A stretch of 64,000 nt of DNA, taken from positions 496,001 to 560,000 of the forward strand of contig CAVPHY010000002.1 of assembly GCA_963704855.1 (NCBI GenBank). Direction: 5' to 3'. Shown here one piece after another: positions 25,084 to 34,378 of this stretch; the stretch's first letter is position 1; each line of letters starts with the position of its first letter. This stretch comes from SZUA-36 sp963704855 (GTDB lineage Bacteria > Pseudomonadota > Gammaproteobacteria > Xanthomonadales > SZUA-36). Under the pieces are notes generated by a model. That model saw nothing but the letters and a program-made list of their open reading frames with translations. It made no database searches and was not told where the DNA came from. The translations under genes and the position numbers were made by a program.

Positions 25084-28029
25084 ATGAGTCCTGAGATGCC
25101 GATTGAATCCAACTGCCCTGGCGGCACGACTGAATCACCACTTTCAGACCTGGAAGATAGCGCGGGATTTACCCGCAGACACATTGGTCCTGATGATGCG
25201 CAAATCAGCAAGATGCTGAGTGCGCTGGATGTTGATTCACTGGATACCCTGGTCGCAGGCACATTACCGCGCTCAATCCGGCTAAATGAGCCGTTGGCCT
25301 TGCCAAGAGCCCGAAGTGAAACAGCAACCCTGGAAAGATTGCGTGAGATCGCCGATATGAATGTGCTGAAACACAGCATGATTGGCATGGGTTATCACGA
25401 CACCATTACACCGACGGTCATTCTCCGCAATATACTGGAAAACCCCGGTTGGTATACCGCTTATACCCCTTACCAGGCAGAGATCTCGCAGGGCCGTCTT
25501 GAAGCTATCCTGAATTTTCAGCAAATGATATGTGACCTGACCGGTATGGAACTGGCCAACGCCTCCCTGCTGGATGAAGCCACGGCAGCGGCGGAAGCCA
25601 TGACGATGCTTAAGCGCATCAATCGCAAAAGCAAGAGCGTGCGTTTTTTTGTTGACCAGGGCATTTTGCCGCAGACACTGGATGTAATACGCACGCGCGC
25701 CGGTCATTTTGGATACGAGGTGGTCACCGGCGACCCCGCCGAAGAAATCAGCGATGGTGATTATTTTGGCGTCCTTCTGCAATACACCGCATCCGATGGC
25801 GAAGTCCATGATATCGAGCCGTGGATCAAGGCGGCACACGATGGCGATGCACTGGTTGTGGTTGCTGCTGACCTGCTGAGCCTGGTCCTGTTGAAGCCAC
25901 CTGGAGAGATGGATGCGGATGTTGTTGTCGGCACCTCCCAGCGTTTTGGGGTGCCGATGGGTTTCGGGGGCCCCCATGCAGCATTTTTTGCCACGAAGGA
26001 CAATTTTAAACGCTCGGTGCCTGGCCGGATCATCGGCGTTTCCAAAGATCGCCAGGGACAGCCTGCCATGAGAATGGCGCTGCAAACGAGGGAACAACAT
26101 ATACGCCGTGACCAGGCGACCAGCAATATTTGTACAGCACAGGCACTATTGGCCGTGATGGCTAGCATGTACGCCGTGTACCACGGTGCCGATGGACTCA
26201 GACGGATCGCGCAGCGTGTTCACAGGCTTGCCAGCCTGCTCGTGACAGGTTTGCGGGCGCTGGGATACGAGAGCGTAAACCAGGCCTGGTTTGATACCGT
26301 CACCTTTCATCTGCCGGATGAGCAGGCGGAGGACATTTTTACCCACGCACAGGACGCCGGCATCAACCTCTACAAGGGCAATGGCGGGTTGAGTATCAGC
26401 ATCAATGAAAAAACCGGGCGTGACCATATCATCAAGCTATGGAGTGTGTTTGCCAATGGCAGGGATGTCGCGGACTTCACCCGCACAGACCAGTCACTTG
26501 AACCGGGCTTTACATCGATACCTGGTCAATTGCAGCGTCAAAGCGGTTTTCTGCAACACCCGGTATTTAACCGTTACCACTCGGAAACCGAGATGCTTCG
26601 CTATATCAAGCGTCTGGAAAACAAGGATCTGTCCCTGGCCCACGCGATGATATCCCTCGGTTCGTGTACGATGAAGCTGAACGCCACAACGGAGATGATA
26701 CCGGTTACCTGGCCTGAATTTTCCGACATGCACCCTTTCGCACCGGCAGAACAGGCCAGGGGCTATCACACCCTTTTCCGTGAACTCGAAGAGATGTTAA
26801 TCGCCTGCACGGGTTACGATGCGGTATCGTTACAACCCAATGCCGGTTCCCAGGGTGAGTATGCCGGCTTGCTGGCAATTAAGGCCTGGCACGAGTCCAG
26901 AAATGAGGGGCACCGCAATATCTGCCTGATCCCGTCCTCGGCCCATGGCACCAATCCTGCGAGCGCCGCCATGGCCGGGATGAAAATCGTAATCGTAAAA
27001 TGTGACGATAACGGTAATGTGGATATTGAAGACCTGCGTGAAAAGGCCGAAAAACACGCCGCAGCACTGTCTGCATTGATGATCACATACCCGTCAACCC
27101 ATGGTGTTTTTGAAGAACAGATCACCGAGATATGTGACATCACCCACCAGTATGGCGGCCAGGTTTACCTGGATGGCGCCAATTTGAATGCACTGGTCGG
27201 CTGTGCAGCACCGGGAAAATTTGGTGCGGATGTCTCACATCTGAATCTGCACAAGACCTTTTGTATTCCACACGGTGGCGGCGGACCGGGTATTGGACCC
27301 GTCTGCACCGGTGCACACCTCGCACCTTTCCTGTCCGGTCATTCCGTGGTCAAAATCCCAGGTTCCCATGGCGGCAATGGCGCAGTAGCGGCCGCCCCGT
27401 GGGGTAGCGCCGGTATTTTGCCCATTACCTGGACATACATCGCAATGATGGGGCGGGATGGTCTTAAAAAGGCTACCCAGGTCGCCATTCTCAATGCCAA
27501 TTACATCGCCCACAGGTTAGCGGCGGCATTTCCCGTTCTTTACACTGGCCCCAACGGTCGTGTTGCACATGAGTGCATAATCGATTTACGGCCCTTCAAG
27601 CAGTCCAGTGGAATCAGTGAAGAAGACGTGGCCAAGCGCCTTATCGACTATGGTTTCCATGCGCCGACCATGTCTTTCCCGGTTCCGGGAACGTTGATGA
27701 TTGAGCCCACGGAGAGCGAATCGCTATACGAGATTGACCGTTTCTGTGATGCCATGCTGGCCATCCACAGCGAGATCCGGGCGATTGAAACCCACCAGAT
27801 GGACAAGGATGACAACCCACTGGTAAACGCACCGCACACACAGCTTGACCTGGTGGGTGAATGGCACCATCCGTATAGCCGGGAAACCGCTGCTTTTCCG
27901 GCGTCCGAACAATGGCAAGGCAAGTTTTGGCCAGCGGTCAACCGGATAGATAATGTCTACGGTGACAGAAACCTGTTCTGCAGTTGTCCGCTGCCCGGCG
28001 AATGGCAACCGGAAGACTCCGGCGCCTGA
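25084..28029 (+). CDS. gcvP: Glycine dehydrogenase (decarboxylating), P protein of the glycine cleavage system
   Basis: This PLP enzyme decarboxylates glycine and passes the aminomethyl group to lipoyl-GcvH. At 981 residues it is the fused homodimeric form with two related halves. The PLP lysine is in NLHKTFCIPHGGGGPG of the second half. The N-terminus is about 20 residues longer than usual before FTRRHIGPDD; a second ATG at 25096 is possible. gcvT and gcvH are not adjacent, and the 57-base leader is too short for a glycine riboswitch. Confidence 0.95.
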   Translation: MSPEMPIESNCPGGTTESPLSDLEDSAGFTRRHIGPDDAQISKMLSALDVDSLDTLVAGTLPRSIRLNEPLALPRARSETATLERLREIADMNVLKHSMIGMGYHDTITPTVILRNILENPGWYTAYTPYQAEISQGRLEAILNFQQMICDLTGMELANASLLDEATAAAEAMTMLKRINRKSKSVRFFVDQGILPQTLDVIRTRAGHFGYEVVTGDPAEEISDGDYFGVLLQYTASDGEVHDIEPWIKAAHDGDALVVVAADLLSLVLLKPPGEMDADVVVGTSQRFGVPMGFGGPHAAFFATKDNFKRSVPGRIIGVSKDRQGQPAMRMALQTREQHIRRDQATSNICTAQALLAVMASMYAVYHGADGLRRIAQRVHRLASLLVTGLRALGYESVNQAWFDTVTFHLPDEQAEDIFTHAQDAGINLYKGNGGLSISINEKTGRDHIIKLWSVFANGRDVADFTRTDQSLEPGFTSIPGQLQRQSGFLQHPVFNRYHSETEMLRYIKRLENKDLSLAHAMISLGSCTMKLNATTEMIPVTWPEFSDMHPFAPAEQARGYHTLFRELEEMLIACTGYDAVSLQPNAGSQGEYAGLLAIKAWHESRNEGHRNICLIPSSAHGTNPASAAMAGMKIVIVKCDDNGNVDIEDLREKAEKHAAALSALMITYPSTHGVFEEQITEICDITHQYGGQVYLDGANLNALVGCAAPGKFGADVSHLNLHKTFCIPHGGGGPGIGPVCTGAHLAPFLSGHSVVKIPGSHGGNGAVAAAPWGSAGILPITWTYIAMMGRDGLKKATQVAILNANYIAHRLAAAFPVLYTGPNGRVAHECIIDLRPFKQSSGISEEDVAKRLIDYGFHAPTMSFPVPGTLMIEPTESESLYEIDRFCDAMLAIHSEIRAIETHQMDKDDNPLVNAPHTQLDLVGEWHHPYSRETAAFPASEQWQGKFWPAVNRIDNVYGDRNLFCSCPLPGEWQPEDSGA

Positions 28030-28060
28030 GTTCATTCAGGTGATAGCGTTAATTGAGTGA

Positions 28061-28088
28061 AAAAAAAGCCTCCAATGTTGGAGGCCTT
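28061..28088. terminator. Bidirectional terminator between gcvP and rpoH
   Basis: Stem GCCTCCA/TGGAGGC (28068-28074 with 28079-28085) is preceded by seven As and followed by TTT. The A-run serves as the U-tract for minus-strand rpoH, so the hairpin can stop both convergent genes. Confidence 0.8.
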
Positions 28089-28109
28089 TGACTGTATATG
28101 GGTGAAAAA

Positions 28110-28973
28110 TCAGGCGCTGAAACTTGCCCTGATTTTGTTCATCGCATTGACTTCCAGCTGGCGGATACGTTCTGCCGAGACGCCGTAACGATCAGCCAGT
28201 GTTTGCAAAGTCGATTTTTCATCTGTCAGCCAGCGGCTGCGGATAATGTCCTGACTGCGCTCGTCCAGCTCTCCGAGGCCCTGGTATAACAGGTTGTGCT
28301 GATGAGTCTGCATATCAGACGCTTCAAGATCGTCCGCAGGTCCGTCAGTTTTAGTGACCAGATAAGCGGAAGGAGAAACATATGGCCTGTCGTCATCATC
28401 CGAATCGGCCGACAAATCAAAACCGACGTCCTGGCCTGAAAGGCGGGACTCCATCTCCAGTACGACTTCCGGATTGACCCCCAGGTCTTCCGCAACGGTG
28501 TTGACTTCGGCCATGCTGAGCCAGCCAAGCCGTTTTTTGGATTTACGCAGGTTGAAGAACAACTTGCGCTGGGCCTTCGTAGTAGCCACTTTTACAATAC
28601 GCCAGTTACGCAGAATGAACTCGTGCATCTCTGCCCGTATCCAGTGCACGGCAAAAGACACCAGTCGAACTTCGCGTGAAGGGTCAAATCGTTTAACGGC
28701 CTTCATCAGGCCAATATTGCCTTCCTGGATCAGATCACCCAGTTGCAGACCGTAGCCACCATAACCTTTGGCCACGTGTACAACAAAACGCAGGTGTGCA
28801 AGAACCAGACGCCGTGCAGCATCCAGATCGCCGTCCTCCAGATACCTATGCGCCAGGTTTTTCTCTTCCTCCAGCGTAAGCATCGGGACTTTATTCACTT
28901 CCTGGATATACGCATCCAGACTGCCAGTGCCGGCAGGCACCATCAAATGGCTGGGAACAAGCGTTGTACTCAT
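28110..28973 (-). CDS. rpoH: RNA polymerase sigma-32 (heat-shock) factor
   Basis: RpoH directs polymerase to heat-shock promoters. Region 2 is typical (LVLAHLRFVVHVAKGYGGYGL, then DLIQEGNIGLMKAVKRFDP), the RpoH box QRKLFFNLRKSKK is present, and the C-terminal helix-turn-helix (LADRYGVSAERIRQLE) is intact. I start at the ATG at 28973 because AGGAGG lies directly before it and the protein then begins MSTTLVP, giving 287 residues; an upstream in-frame start at 29030 is less likely. It lies downstream of ftsE-ftsX as in E. coli, with a 184-base gap. Confidence 0.95.
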   Translation of the reverse strand: MSTTLVPSHLMVPAGTGSLDAYIQEVNKVPMLTLEEEKNLAHRYLEDGDLDAARRLVLAHLRFVVHVAKGYGGYGLQLGDLIQEGNIGLMKAVKRFDPSREVRLVSFAVHWIRAEMHEFILRNWRIVKVATTKAQRKLFFNLRKSKKRLGWLSMAEVNTVAEDLGVNPEVVLEMESRLSGQDVGFDLSADSDDDDRPYVSPSAYLVTKTDGPADDLEASDMQTHQHNLLYQGLGELDERSQDIIRSRWLTDEKSTLQTLADRYGVSAERIRQLEVNAMNKIRASFSA

Positions 28974-29157
28974 GCATCCTCCTATAGGCAAGCTTACCAG
29001 TATAACATCATCGATTTCGTCTTTCAGCACCTAAGACACAAATCAAGACAAGGTACGCGCGTGGCACTCCTTGTGCGTCATATCAAATACAGGCGTACTT
29101 TCAAATTTCATAAGCCAAGTGTGACAAGCTGATTCTCAATTCGTTCCCCCGGTATGC

Positions 29158-30135
29158 TCAGGACCGCCCGAGCCGTCCACCGACCTTGAGCAGCCGAAGG
29201 TAGCGCTGTACTGAAATCCAGGCGCCCAGCCAGCCCAGGAAACCGCCACCCAGCAACACCCAGAGGGTACTGTACCCACCCAGACCACGCAGACTGAAGA
29301 CAGTTCCATAAGTCTCCAGCAAGAGTCCCAGCGGACGGGCAAGGTAGAACATTGTCAAGGCCATCAGCAGCACCGACAAAAGACCACCCATCAGGCCGTA
29401 CCACAGACCCGTGTACAGAAAGGGTTGCCGTACAAATGAATTGCCGGCGCCCACCAGCGCCAGTATCTCGATCTCCTCGGCATGCGAAGCTACGTCCAGA
29501 CGAATGGTGTTGGCAACAACGACCACCACGGCCAGGCCAAAAAGAATGATGAGAACGGTCACGGCGGCCCGTCCCAGCTCCATCATACGGCCCAGCCTTT
29601 GCAGCCACTTATAATCAAACTGGGTAACTTCTATGCTATCAATGGATTGTAGAAAATTGGTCAGTTTGCCAACGCGCTCTTCCACCTTTTCAGTGTCACC
29701 CTGCTTAGGGCTAATCTGCATAACCCAGGGCAGTGGGTTTTCTTCCAGCATATCCAGTGATTCACCAAAACCCGAGGCGCTGCGGAAATCCGCCATGCCT
29801 TCATCGGGACTGATAATCACAACACGTTCCGGTTTCAGGTTCTCTGCAAGTTCGTCCTCAACCCGGCTGACCTCCTCGCGGGTGGTGCCGGATTTGAAGA
29901 ACACGGTAACAGCGCTCCACTCATCCTGGCGCAAATTCAAGCCTTCAAGATTTGTCAGGGTGATGTACAAACCCAAGGGTAAAAACATTGCGATCCCCAA
30001 CACCAGGACAGTCATCAGGGTTCCCACCTTGTGCTGAACCAAAACACCCAGGCTGGAAAAGAAACTGTAACTGTGGCGGCGCAACCAGGCCCTGTTTTTA
30101 CGACGTAATTGCCTGACCCAGGTATCGGAACTCAT
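29158..30135 (-). CDS. ftsX: Cell division protein FtsX
   Basis: FtsX is the permease-like half of FtsEX, which controls peptidoglycan hydrolysis at the division septum. The 325-residue protein has a basic cytoplasmic N-terminus, a first helix near residues 40-60, a periplasmic domain and three C-terminal helices. In E. coli the periplasmic domain binds EnvC, and an EnvC homologue is encoded here at 11021. It overlaps ftsE by four bases (ATGA). Confidence 0.92.
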   Translation of the reverse strand: MSSDTWVRQLRRKNRAWLRRHSYSFFSSLGVLVQHKVGTLMTVLVLGIAMFLPLGLYITLTNLEGLNLRQDEWSAVTVFFKSGTTREEVSRVEDELAENLKPERVVIISPDEGMADFRSASGFGESLDMLEENPLPWVMQISPKQGDTEKVEERVGKLTNFLQSIDSIEVTQFDYKWLQRLGRMMELGRAAVTVLIILFGLAVVVVVANTIRLDVASHAEEIEILALVGAGNSFVRQPFLYTGLWYGLMGGLLSVLLMALTMFYLARPLGLLLETYGTVFSLRGLGGYSTLWVLLGGGFLGWLGAWISVQRYLRLLKVGGRLGRS

Positions 30136-30809
30136 GACCCGTCACTCGCTGGAATATCGTCGGCGAGCCGGCCGTTGGACAACACCAGCACCCTCTTACG
30201 CATCTGGCGGATCAGGTCCAGGTCGTGACTTGCGATCAGGACGGTCGCACCCTGCCCGCTGATTTGCTCGAATAACGCAAATAACTCGCGGGACAGTTTC
30301 GGATCAAGGTTGCCGGTTGGCTCATCCGCCAATAACAGCGGCGGCATGGACACGATTGCCCGGGCAATTCCTACGCGCTGTTGCTCTCCGCCGGACAGGG
30401 TCAAGGGCCAGGATTTTTCCTTGTCGAGCAATCCCACCTTGTCCAGGGCCGCTCTTACGCGTTTGCGAATATCCTGGTACCTCAGGCCCGCTATCATCAG
30501 CGGCAGCGCAACGTTGTCCGCCACGGTCTTGTCTTTAAGCAGTTTGTGATCCTGGAAGATCATACCGGTGCTACGCCGTACGAGCGGCGCCACGCGGTCC
30601 GGGGCATTACTCAGGTTTCGCTGGTTAACAATGACCTGCCCGCGACTGGCGCGCTCCAGCATCATGATCAGTCGCAGCAACGTACTCTTACCGGCACCCG
30701 AGTGTCCGGTCAGAAACACCATACTGCCGCGCTCTATGTTAAAGCTGACATCTGCAAGTGCGCGACTGCCACCTGGATAGAGCTTGCTTACCCGGTCGAA
30801 CTTAATCAT
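30132..30809 (-). CDS. ftsE: Cell division ATP-binding protein FtsE
   Basis: This is the ABC ATPase partner of FtsX. All motifs are intact: Walker A GHSGAGKST, signature LSGGEQQRVGIARAI, Walker B LLLADEPTGNLD and the H-loop IASHDLD. The 225-residue length is standard. ftsY, which precedes ftsE in E. coli, is not here; rhlB lies 36 bases upstream on the same strand and may be co-transcribed. Confidence 0.95.
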   Translation of the reverse strand: MIKFDRVSKLYPGGSRALADVSFNIERGSMVFLTGHSGAGKSTLLRLIMMLERASRGQVIVNQRNLSNAPDRVAPLVRRSTGMIFQDHKLLKDKTVADNVALPLMIAGLRYQDIRKRVRAALDKVGLLDKEKSWPLTLSGGEQQRVGIARAIVSMPPLLLADEPTGNLDPKLSRELFALFEQISGQGATVLIASHDLDLIRQMRKRVLVLSNGRLADDIPASDGS

Positions 30810-30845
30810 GGGTAAACTAACTATCGCCTGGTGTTGCGGCCCTTA

Positions 30846-32111
30846 TTACGCCGCCCCTGATGAGCCGCCACCGCCGGAACGCGGACCATGTTTGCCGTGT
30901 TTGGCGCGTTTTGGAGGGGGTGGAATGGTGATTTCCGGCATCAGATCAGGGCCGGCAGATTCTGTCTCTATCTCGTAACCGATGTAGTCTTCGATCTCAG
31001 GCAGGTGAAACGCATAATCCTCACAGGCAAAACTGATCGCATCACCTTTTGCGCCGAGACGCGCCGTACGCCCGATCCGATGTACATAATCGGGTGCGTC
31101 CTGTGGCAGATCGAAATTGAACACATGCGTTACATCAGGAATGTGTAAGCCCCTGGCAGCGACATCGGTCGCCACCAGCACCGGTATATCGCCGTCATGA
31201 AAGCTCTTCAGCAATTTTTGGCGTTTCTCCTGACGGACCCGGCCGGAGATAATTGCGGCAGAAATCCCATTGGCGTTCAAGGTGCGTCCAACCCGGTCCG
31301 CTGCGGCCCGTGTGTTGGTAAACACCATGCTGTGATGGGCGCCAAGCGTTCTCATCAGGCCTATAAGAAGTGATAATTTTTCATCATTGGCCGGATAAAA
31401 AACTTTTTGTTCAACCAGGTCGGCGGTGACGTTTTCGGTCTCGACCGTCAATGTCTCCGGGTTGTTCATGTGTTCATAAGCGAGTTCCATGACCCGGTGT
31501 GACAATGTAGCGGAAAATAACATCGACTGACGCGCAGCCGGTGGGGGCATTCTGCGCAGCAGGAAGCGGATATCATCGATAAAACCGAGATCGAACATGC
31601 GGTCCGCTTCATCGAGCACAACAGCTTCAATGTACTTCAGGTTGTACACCTTTTGTTTGAAATAATCGATCAGCCTCCCAGGTGTTCCAATCAGAATATC
31701 CACACCCTCCTGCAGGGTTACGCGTTGCTTTTCATAGTCAATACCACCATAAGCCAAACCTAAGCGGAGGCCGGTTTCTGCGCCTAAAGCCAGTGCATCG
31801 CGGTGGATCTGAATGGCCAGTTCACGCGTGGGGGCGACGATCAGCGAACGTGGGTTTTTACCGTAATCATCGGATCTTTGCTTCAGTAGCTGGTTGAATA
31901 TTACCAACAGAAATGCGGCTGTTTTACCGGTTCCGGTCTGCGCCTGCCCGGCAACATCATTCCCTTCGAGCGCCAATGGCAAAGTCAGGGCCTGGATGGG
32001 AGTACAATGTGTGAACTTTGCGATCTTAAGCCCGGCGATAATCCTGGAATCCAGGTCAAGGCTCGTAAAAAGGACGTCGGTCAGTGGGTTGCTTGATTTG
32101 TTTTCGGTCAT
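30846..32111 (-). CDS. rhlB: ATP-dependent RNA helicase RhlB
   Basis: DEAD-box helicase associated with the RNA degradosome. The Q motif (HCTPIQALTLPLALEGNDVAG), Walker A AQTGTGKT, VLDEADRM, SAT and HRIGRTARLG motifs are all visible. A conserved YIGYEIE segment and a short basic, Gly-rich tail end the protein. The 421 residues and the divergent arrangement with trxA-rho match the E. coli rhlB locus, which is why I prefer RhlB over other DEAD-box helicases. Confidence 0.92.
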   Translation of the reverse strand: MTENKSSNPLTDVLFTSLDLDSRIIAGLKIAKFTHCTPIQALTLPLALEGNDVAGQAQTGTGKTAAFLLVIFNQLLKQRSDDYGKNPRSLIVAPTRELAIQIHRDALALGAETGLRLGLAYGGIDYEKQRVTLQEGVDILIGTPGRLIDYFKQKVYNLKYIEAVVLDEADRMFDLGFIDDIRFLLRRMPPPAARQSMLFSATLSHRVMELAYEHMNNPETLTVETENVTADLVEQKVFYPANDEKLSLLIGLMRTLGAHHSMVFTNTRAAADRVGRTLNANGISAAIISGRVRQEKRQKLLKSFHDGDIPVLVATDVAARGLHIPDVTHVFNFDLPQDAPDYVHRIGRTARLGAKGDAISFACEDYAFHLPEIEDYIGYEIETESAGPDLMPEITIPPPPKRAKHGKHGPRSGGGGSSGAA

Positions 32112-32180
32112 TGTCGGATCATATTTCCAGGCGGGTTCATTTATAATTTGCAGATGGACTTGAAATTAACCACAATCACC

Positions 32181-32208
32181 TTGAAATTGTCACTCAGGTA
32201 ATTATATT
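32181..32208 (+). promoter_or_regulatory. Candidate trxA promoter
   Basis: TTGAAA (32181-32186) and TATATT (32203-32208) are separated by 16 bases in the 230-base rhlB-trxA divergent region, leaving a leader of about 130 bases. Confidence 0.4.
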
Positions 32209-32341
32209 GGTAGTCCTTGAATCCGGTTTCTGCCCCGACCCCTGTTTAGCGTTCAGACAGCAGCAAACCGAATAGGGCATATTAACCGTGCTGACTTTCT
32301 TAAACCAGTCCGGATATAACGAAAATCTTTGGAGAAATACA

Positions 32342-32668
32342 TTGAGCGATAAAATTATTCACGTCACGGACAGTGACTTCGAGCAAAAAGTCCTGAATGC
32401 CGATGGCCCCGTCCTGATCGATTACTGGGCAGAGTGGTGCGGACCCTGCAAGATGATCGCACCCCTGATTAACGAACTTGCCGATGAATATGAAGGCAAG
32501 CTGACGGTCGCCAAGATGGATATCGATAGCAATCGCCAAACTCCGATGAATTACAATATCCGCGGCATTCCCACCATGATGATATTCAAGGACGGCCAGG
32601 TACAGGCAACCAAAGTTGGCGCCGTATCCAAGGGCATGCTGACTTCATTCGTGGACGAAAACATCTGA
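32342..32668 (+). CDS. trxA: Thioredoxin 1
   Basis: General cytosolic protein disulfide reductase with the WCGPC active site. From the TTG at 32342 the protein is 108 residues and aligns end to end with E. coli TrxA (SDKIIHVTD onward). GGAG lies seven bases before the TTG, and the in-frame ATG-type start at 32288 has no ribosome binding site, so a TTG start is the best reading. It is followed by a strong terminator and then rho, as in E. coli. It could reduce the NrdJ cysteines, which is inference. Confidence 0.95.
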   Translation: MSDKIIHVTDSDFEQKVLNADGPVLIDYWAEWCGPCKMIAPLINELADEYEGKLTVAKMDIDSNRQTPMNYNIRGIPTMMIFKDGQVQATKVGAVSKGMLTSFVDENI

Positions 32669-32678
32669 TCGTGGCAAT

Positions 32679-32717
32679 CCGGCTACCGCTTACGGTGGCC
32701 GGGTTTCTGAGTTTTTA
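32679..32717 (+). terminator. Rho-independent terminator after trxA
   Basis: A 10-bp stem with one G-U pair (32679-32688 with 32693-32702, loop CTTA) is followed by a T-rich stretch ending in TTTTT at 32712-32716, about 11 bases past the trxA stop. Confidence 0.75.
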
Positions 32718-32970
32718 ATTAATTCGCTGGACGCGGAACAGCGAACATGATAATTTTGCGGCATCTGTAGCGGGTATCCCGCCCAAGCTGAATTCCGATC
32801 TCACAATGACCCCGGTAACGTTACACGTAATCTGACGGCATGTGACAAATTAATTCGCATTCAATCCTGTGGGTAACCGCGCAATCCAAACAACAACCAA
32901 GTCTTATTGATCGAATCAAAAATTTGAATCCATCCCGGGGCATACGTCCGCCAACCATAAAGCACACAAC
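32718..32970 (+). promoter_or_regulatory. rho leader region
   Basis: This 253-base region before rho has no protein gene. It contains a short hairpin GCGGG-TAT-CCCGC (32770-32782), a palindrome GTAACGTTAC (32815-32824) and, from about 32878, a C-rich, G-poor stretch. That composition is what rut sites look like, and E. coli rho is autoregulated by Rho-dependent termination in its leader; the same here is inference. No clear Shine-Dalgarno precedes the rho ATG. Confidence 0.4.
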
Positions 32971-34227
32971 ATGAACCTAACAGAATTAAAGCAAAAACCC
33001 ATCGTGGAACTGCAGGCATTGGCCAACGAAATGGGACTCGAGGGCGTTGCCCGTTCACGCAAACAGGATGTCATATTTTCCATCCTCAAGTCACACGCGA
33101 AAAATGGCGAAAGCATTTACGGTGCGGGTGTACTGGAAATCCTGCAGGATGGCTTTGGATTCCTGCGGTCAGCCGATTGCTCTTACCTGGCCGGGCCTGA
33201 TGATATCTACGTTTCACCCAGCCAGATCAGGCGCTTCTCTTTGCGCACCGGTGATATGCTGTCAGGCAAAATACGGCCTCCGAAGGAGAGCGAACGTTAT
33301 TTTGCCTTGTTGAAAGTTGAAGAAATCAACTACGAAACACCCGATGCCGCCAAGAGCAAGATACTGTTTGAAAACCTGACCGCCGAATTTCCAACCAGGC
33401 AGGCAACACTGGAAAGAGGCACAGGCAGCACGGAAGACATTACTTCGCGCATCATTGACCTTGTTGCGCCGATCGGGTTTGGTCAGAGGGGCCTGATCGT
33501 TTCTCCACCGAAAGCCGGTAAAACCATCATGCTGCAAAATATAGCGAGCAGCATCCGGGCCAATCATAAAGATTGCAAGATGATCATCCTGCTGGTCGAC
33601 GAACGGCCCGAAGAAGTGACTGAAATGCAACGGTCAGTTGATGCCGAAGTGGTTTCCAGCACCTTTGACGAACCCGCCTCCCGCCATGTCCAGGTCGCGG
33701 AGATGGTCATTGAAAGGGCAAAGCGCCTGGTTGAACACAAACACGATGTCGTTATCCTGCTGGATTCAATCACCCGCCTGGCCCGTGCTTACAACACGGT
33801 AGCACCCTCTTCCGGTAAGGTTCTGACCGGTGGTGTTGACGCCAATGCCCTGCAACGTCCGAAACGTTTCTTTGGTGCCGCCAGGAACGTCACTGAAGGC
33901 GGCTCCCTGACCATCATTGCCACCGCCCTGGTAGACACAGGCTCGAAGATGGATGAAGTGATCTACGAGGAATTCAAGGGCACAGGCAACATGGAAGTCC
34001 ACCTGGCTCGCAGAATTGCAGAAAAACGGGTTTACCCGGCAATTGATATCAATAAATCCGGCACCCGCCGTGAAGAACTGATGATAGATCAGGGTCAATT
34101 ACAGAAAGTCTGGATTCTTCGCAAACTGCTGCATCCGATGGATGAGATCCAGGCGATTGAGTTCATGCTGGACAAGTTGAAAGCTACAAAATCAAACGAA
34201 GAGTTTTTCAATTTCATGAAACGCTAA
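32971..34227 (+). CDS. rho: Transcription termination factor Rho
   Basis: Hexameric RNA-dependent ATPase that ends transcription. The N-terminal domain (MNLTELKQKPIVELQALANEMG), the cold-shock-like RNA-binding domain with GFGFLRS, Walker A PPKAGKT and the VDERPEEVTEM segment are all standard, as is the 418-residue length. It follows trxA but is separated from it by a terminator, so it has its own promoter. Confidence 0.97.
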   Translation: MNLTELKQKPIVELQALANEMGLEGVARSRKQDVIFSILKSHAKNGESIYGAGVLEILQDGFGFLRSADCSYLAGPDDIYVSPSQIRRFSLRTGDMLSGKIRPPKESERYFALLKVEEINYETPDAAKSKILFENLTAEFPTRQATLERGTGSTEDITSRIIDLVAPIGFGQRGLIVSPPKAGKTIMLQNIASSIRANHKDCKMIILLVDERPEEVTEMQRSVDAEVVSSTFDEPASRHVQVAEMVIERAKRLVEHKHDVVILLDSITRLARAYNTVAPSSGKVLTGGVDANALQRPKRFFGAARNVTEGGSLTIIATALVDTGSKMDEVIYEEFKGTGNMEVHLARRIAEKRVYPAIDINKSGTRREELMIDQGQLQKVWILRKLLHPMDEIQAIEFMLDKLKATKSNEEFFNFMKR

Positions 34228-34264
34228 ACAACGGCGTACTGAATAAGAAGTGTCTATATAACGA

Positions 34265-34296
34265 AACCGGCCCGTAAATACGGGCCGGTTTTTTTT
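34265..34296 (+). terminator. Rho-independent terminator after rho
   Basis: A 10-bp GC-rich stem (34265-34274 with 34281-34290) is followed by a run of Ts to 34296. It lies 38 bases past the rho stop. Confidence 0.9.
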
Positions 34297-34318
34297 CGCC
34301 AGTCTATTCATGTTTTGG

Positions 34319-34346
34319 AATTGACCGCCCGCTGGGGCGGTCAATT
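34319..34346. repeat. Perfect 12-bp inverted repeat between rho and mdh
   Basis: Two 12-base arms (34319-34330 and 34335-34346) around GCTG form a strong hairpin 33 bases beyond the mdh stop. There is no T-run on either side. It is probably a 3' processing or stability hairpin for mdh mRNA rather than a classical terminator. Confidence 0.6.
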
Positions 34347-34378
34347 CTCAGTGCGCTGGCATTGTCACGCAGCCTGCT

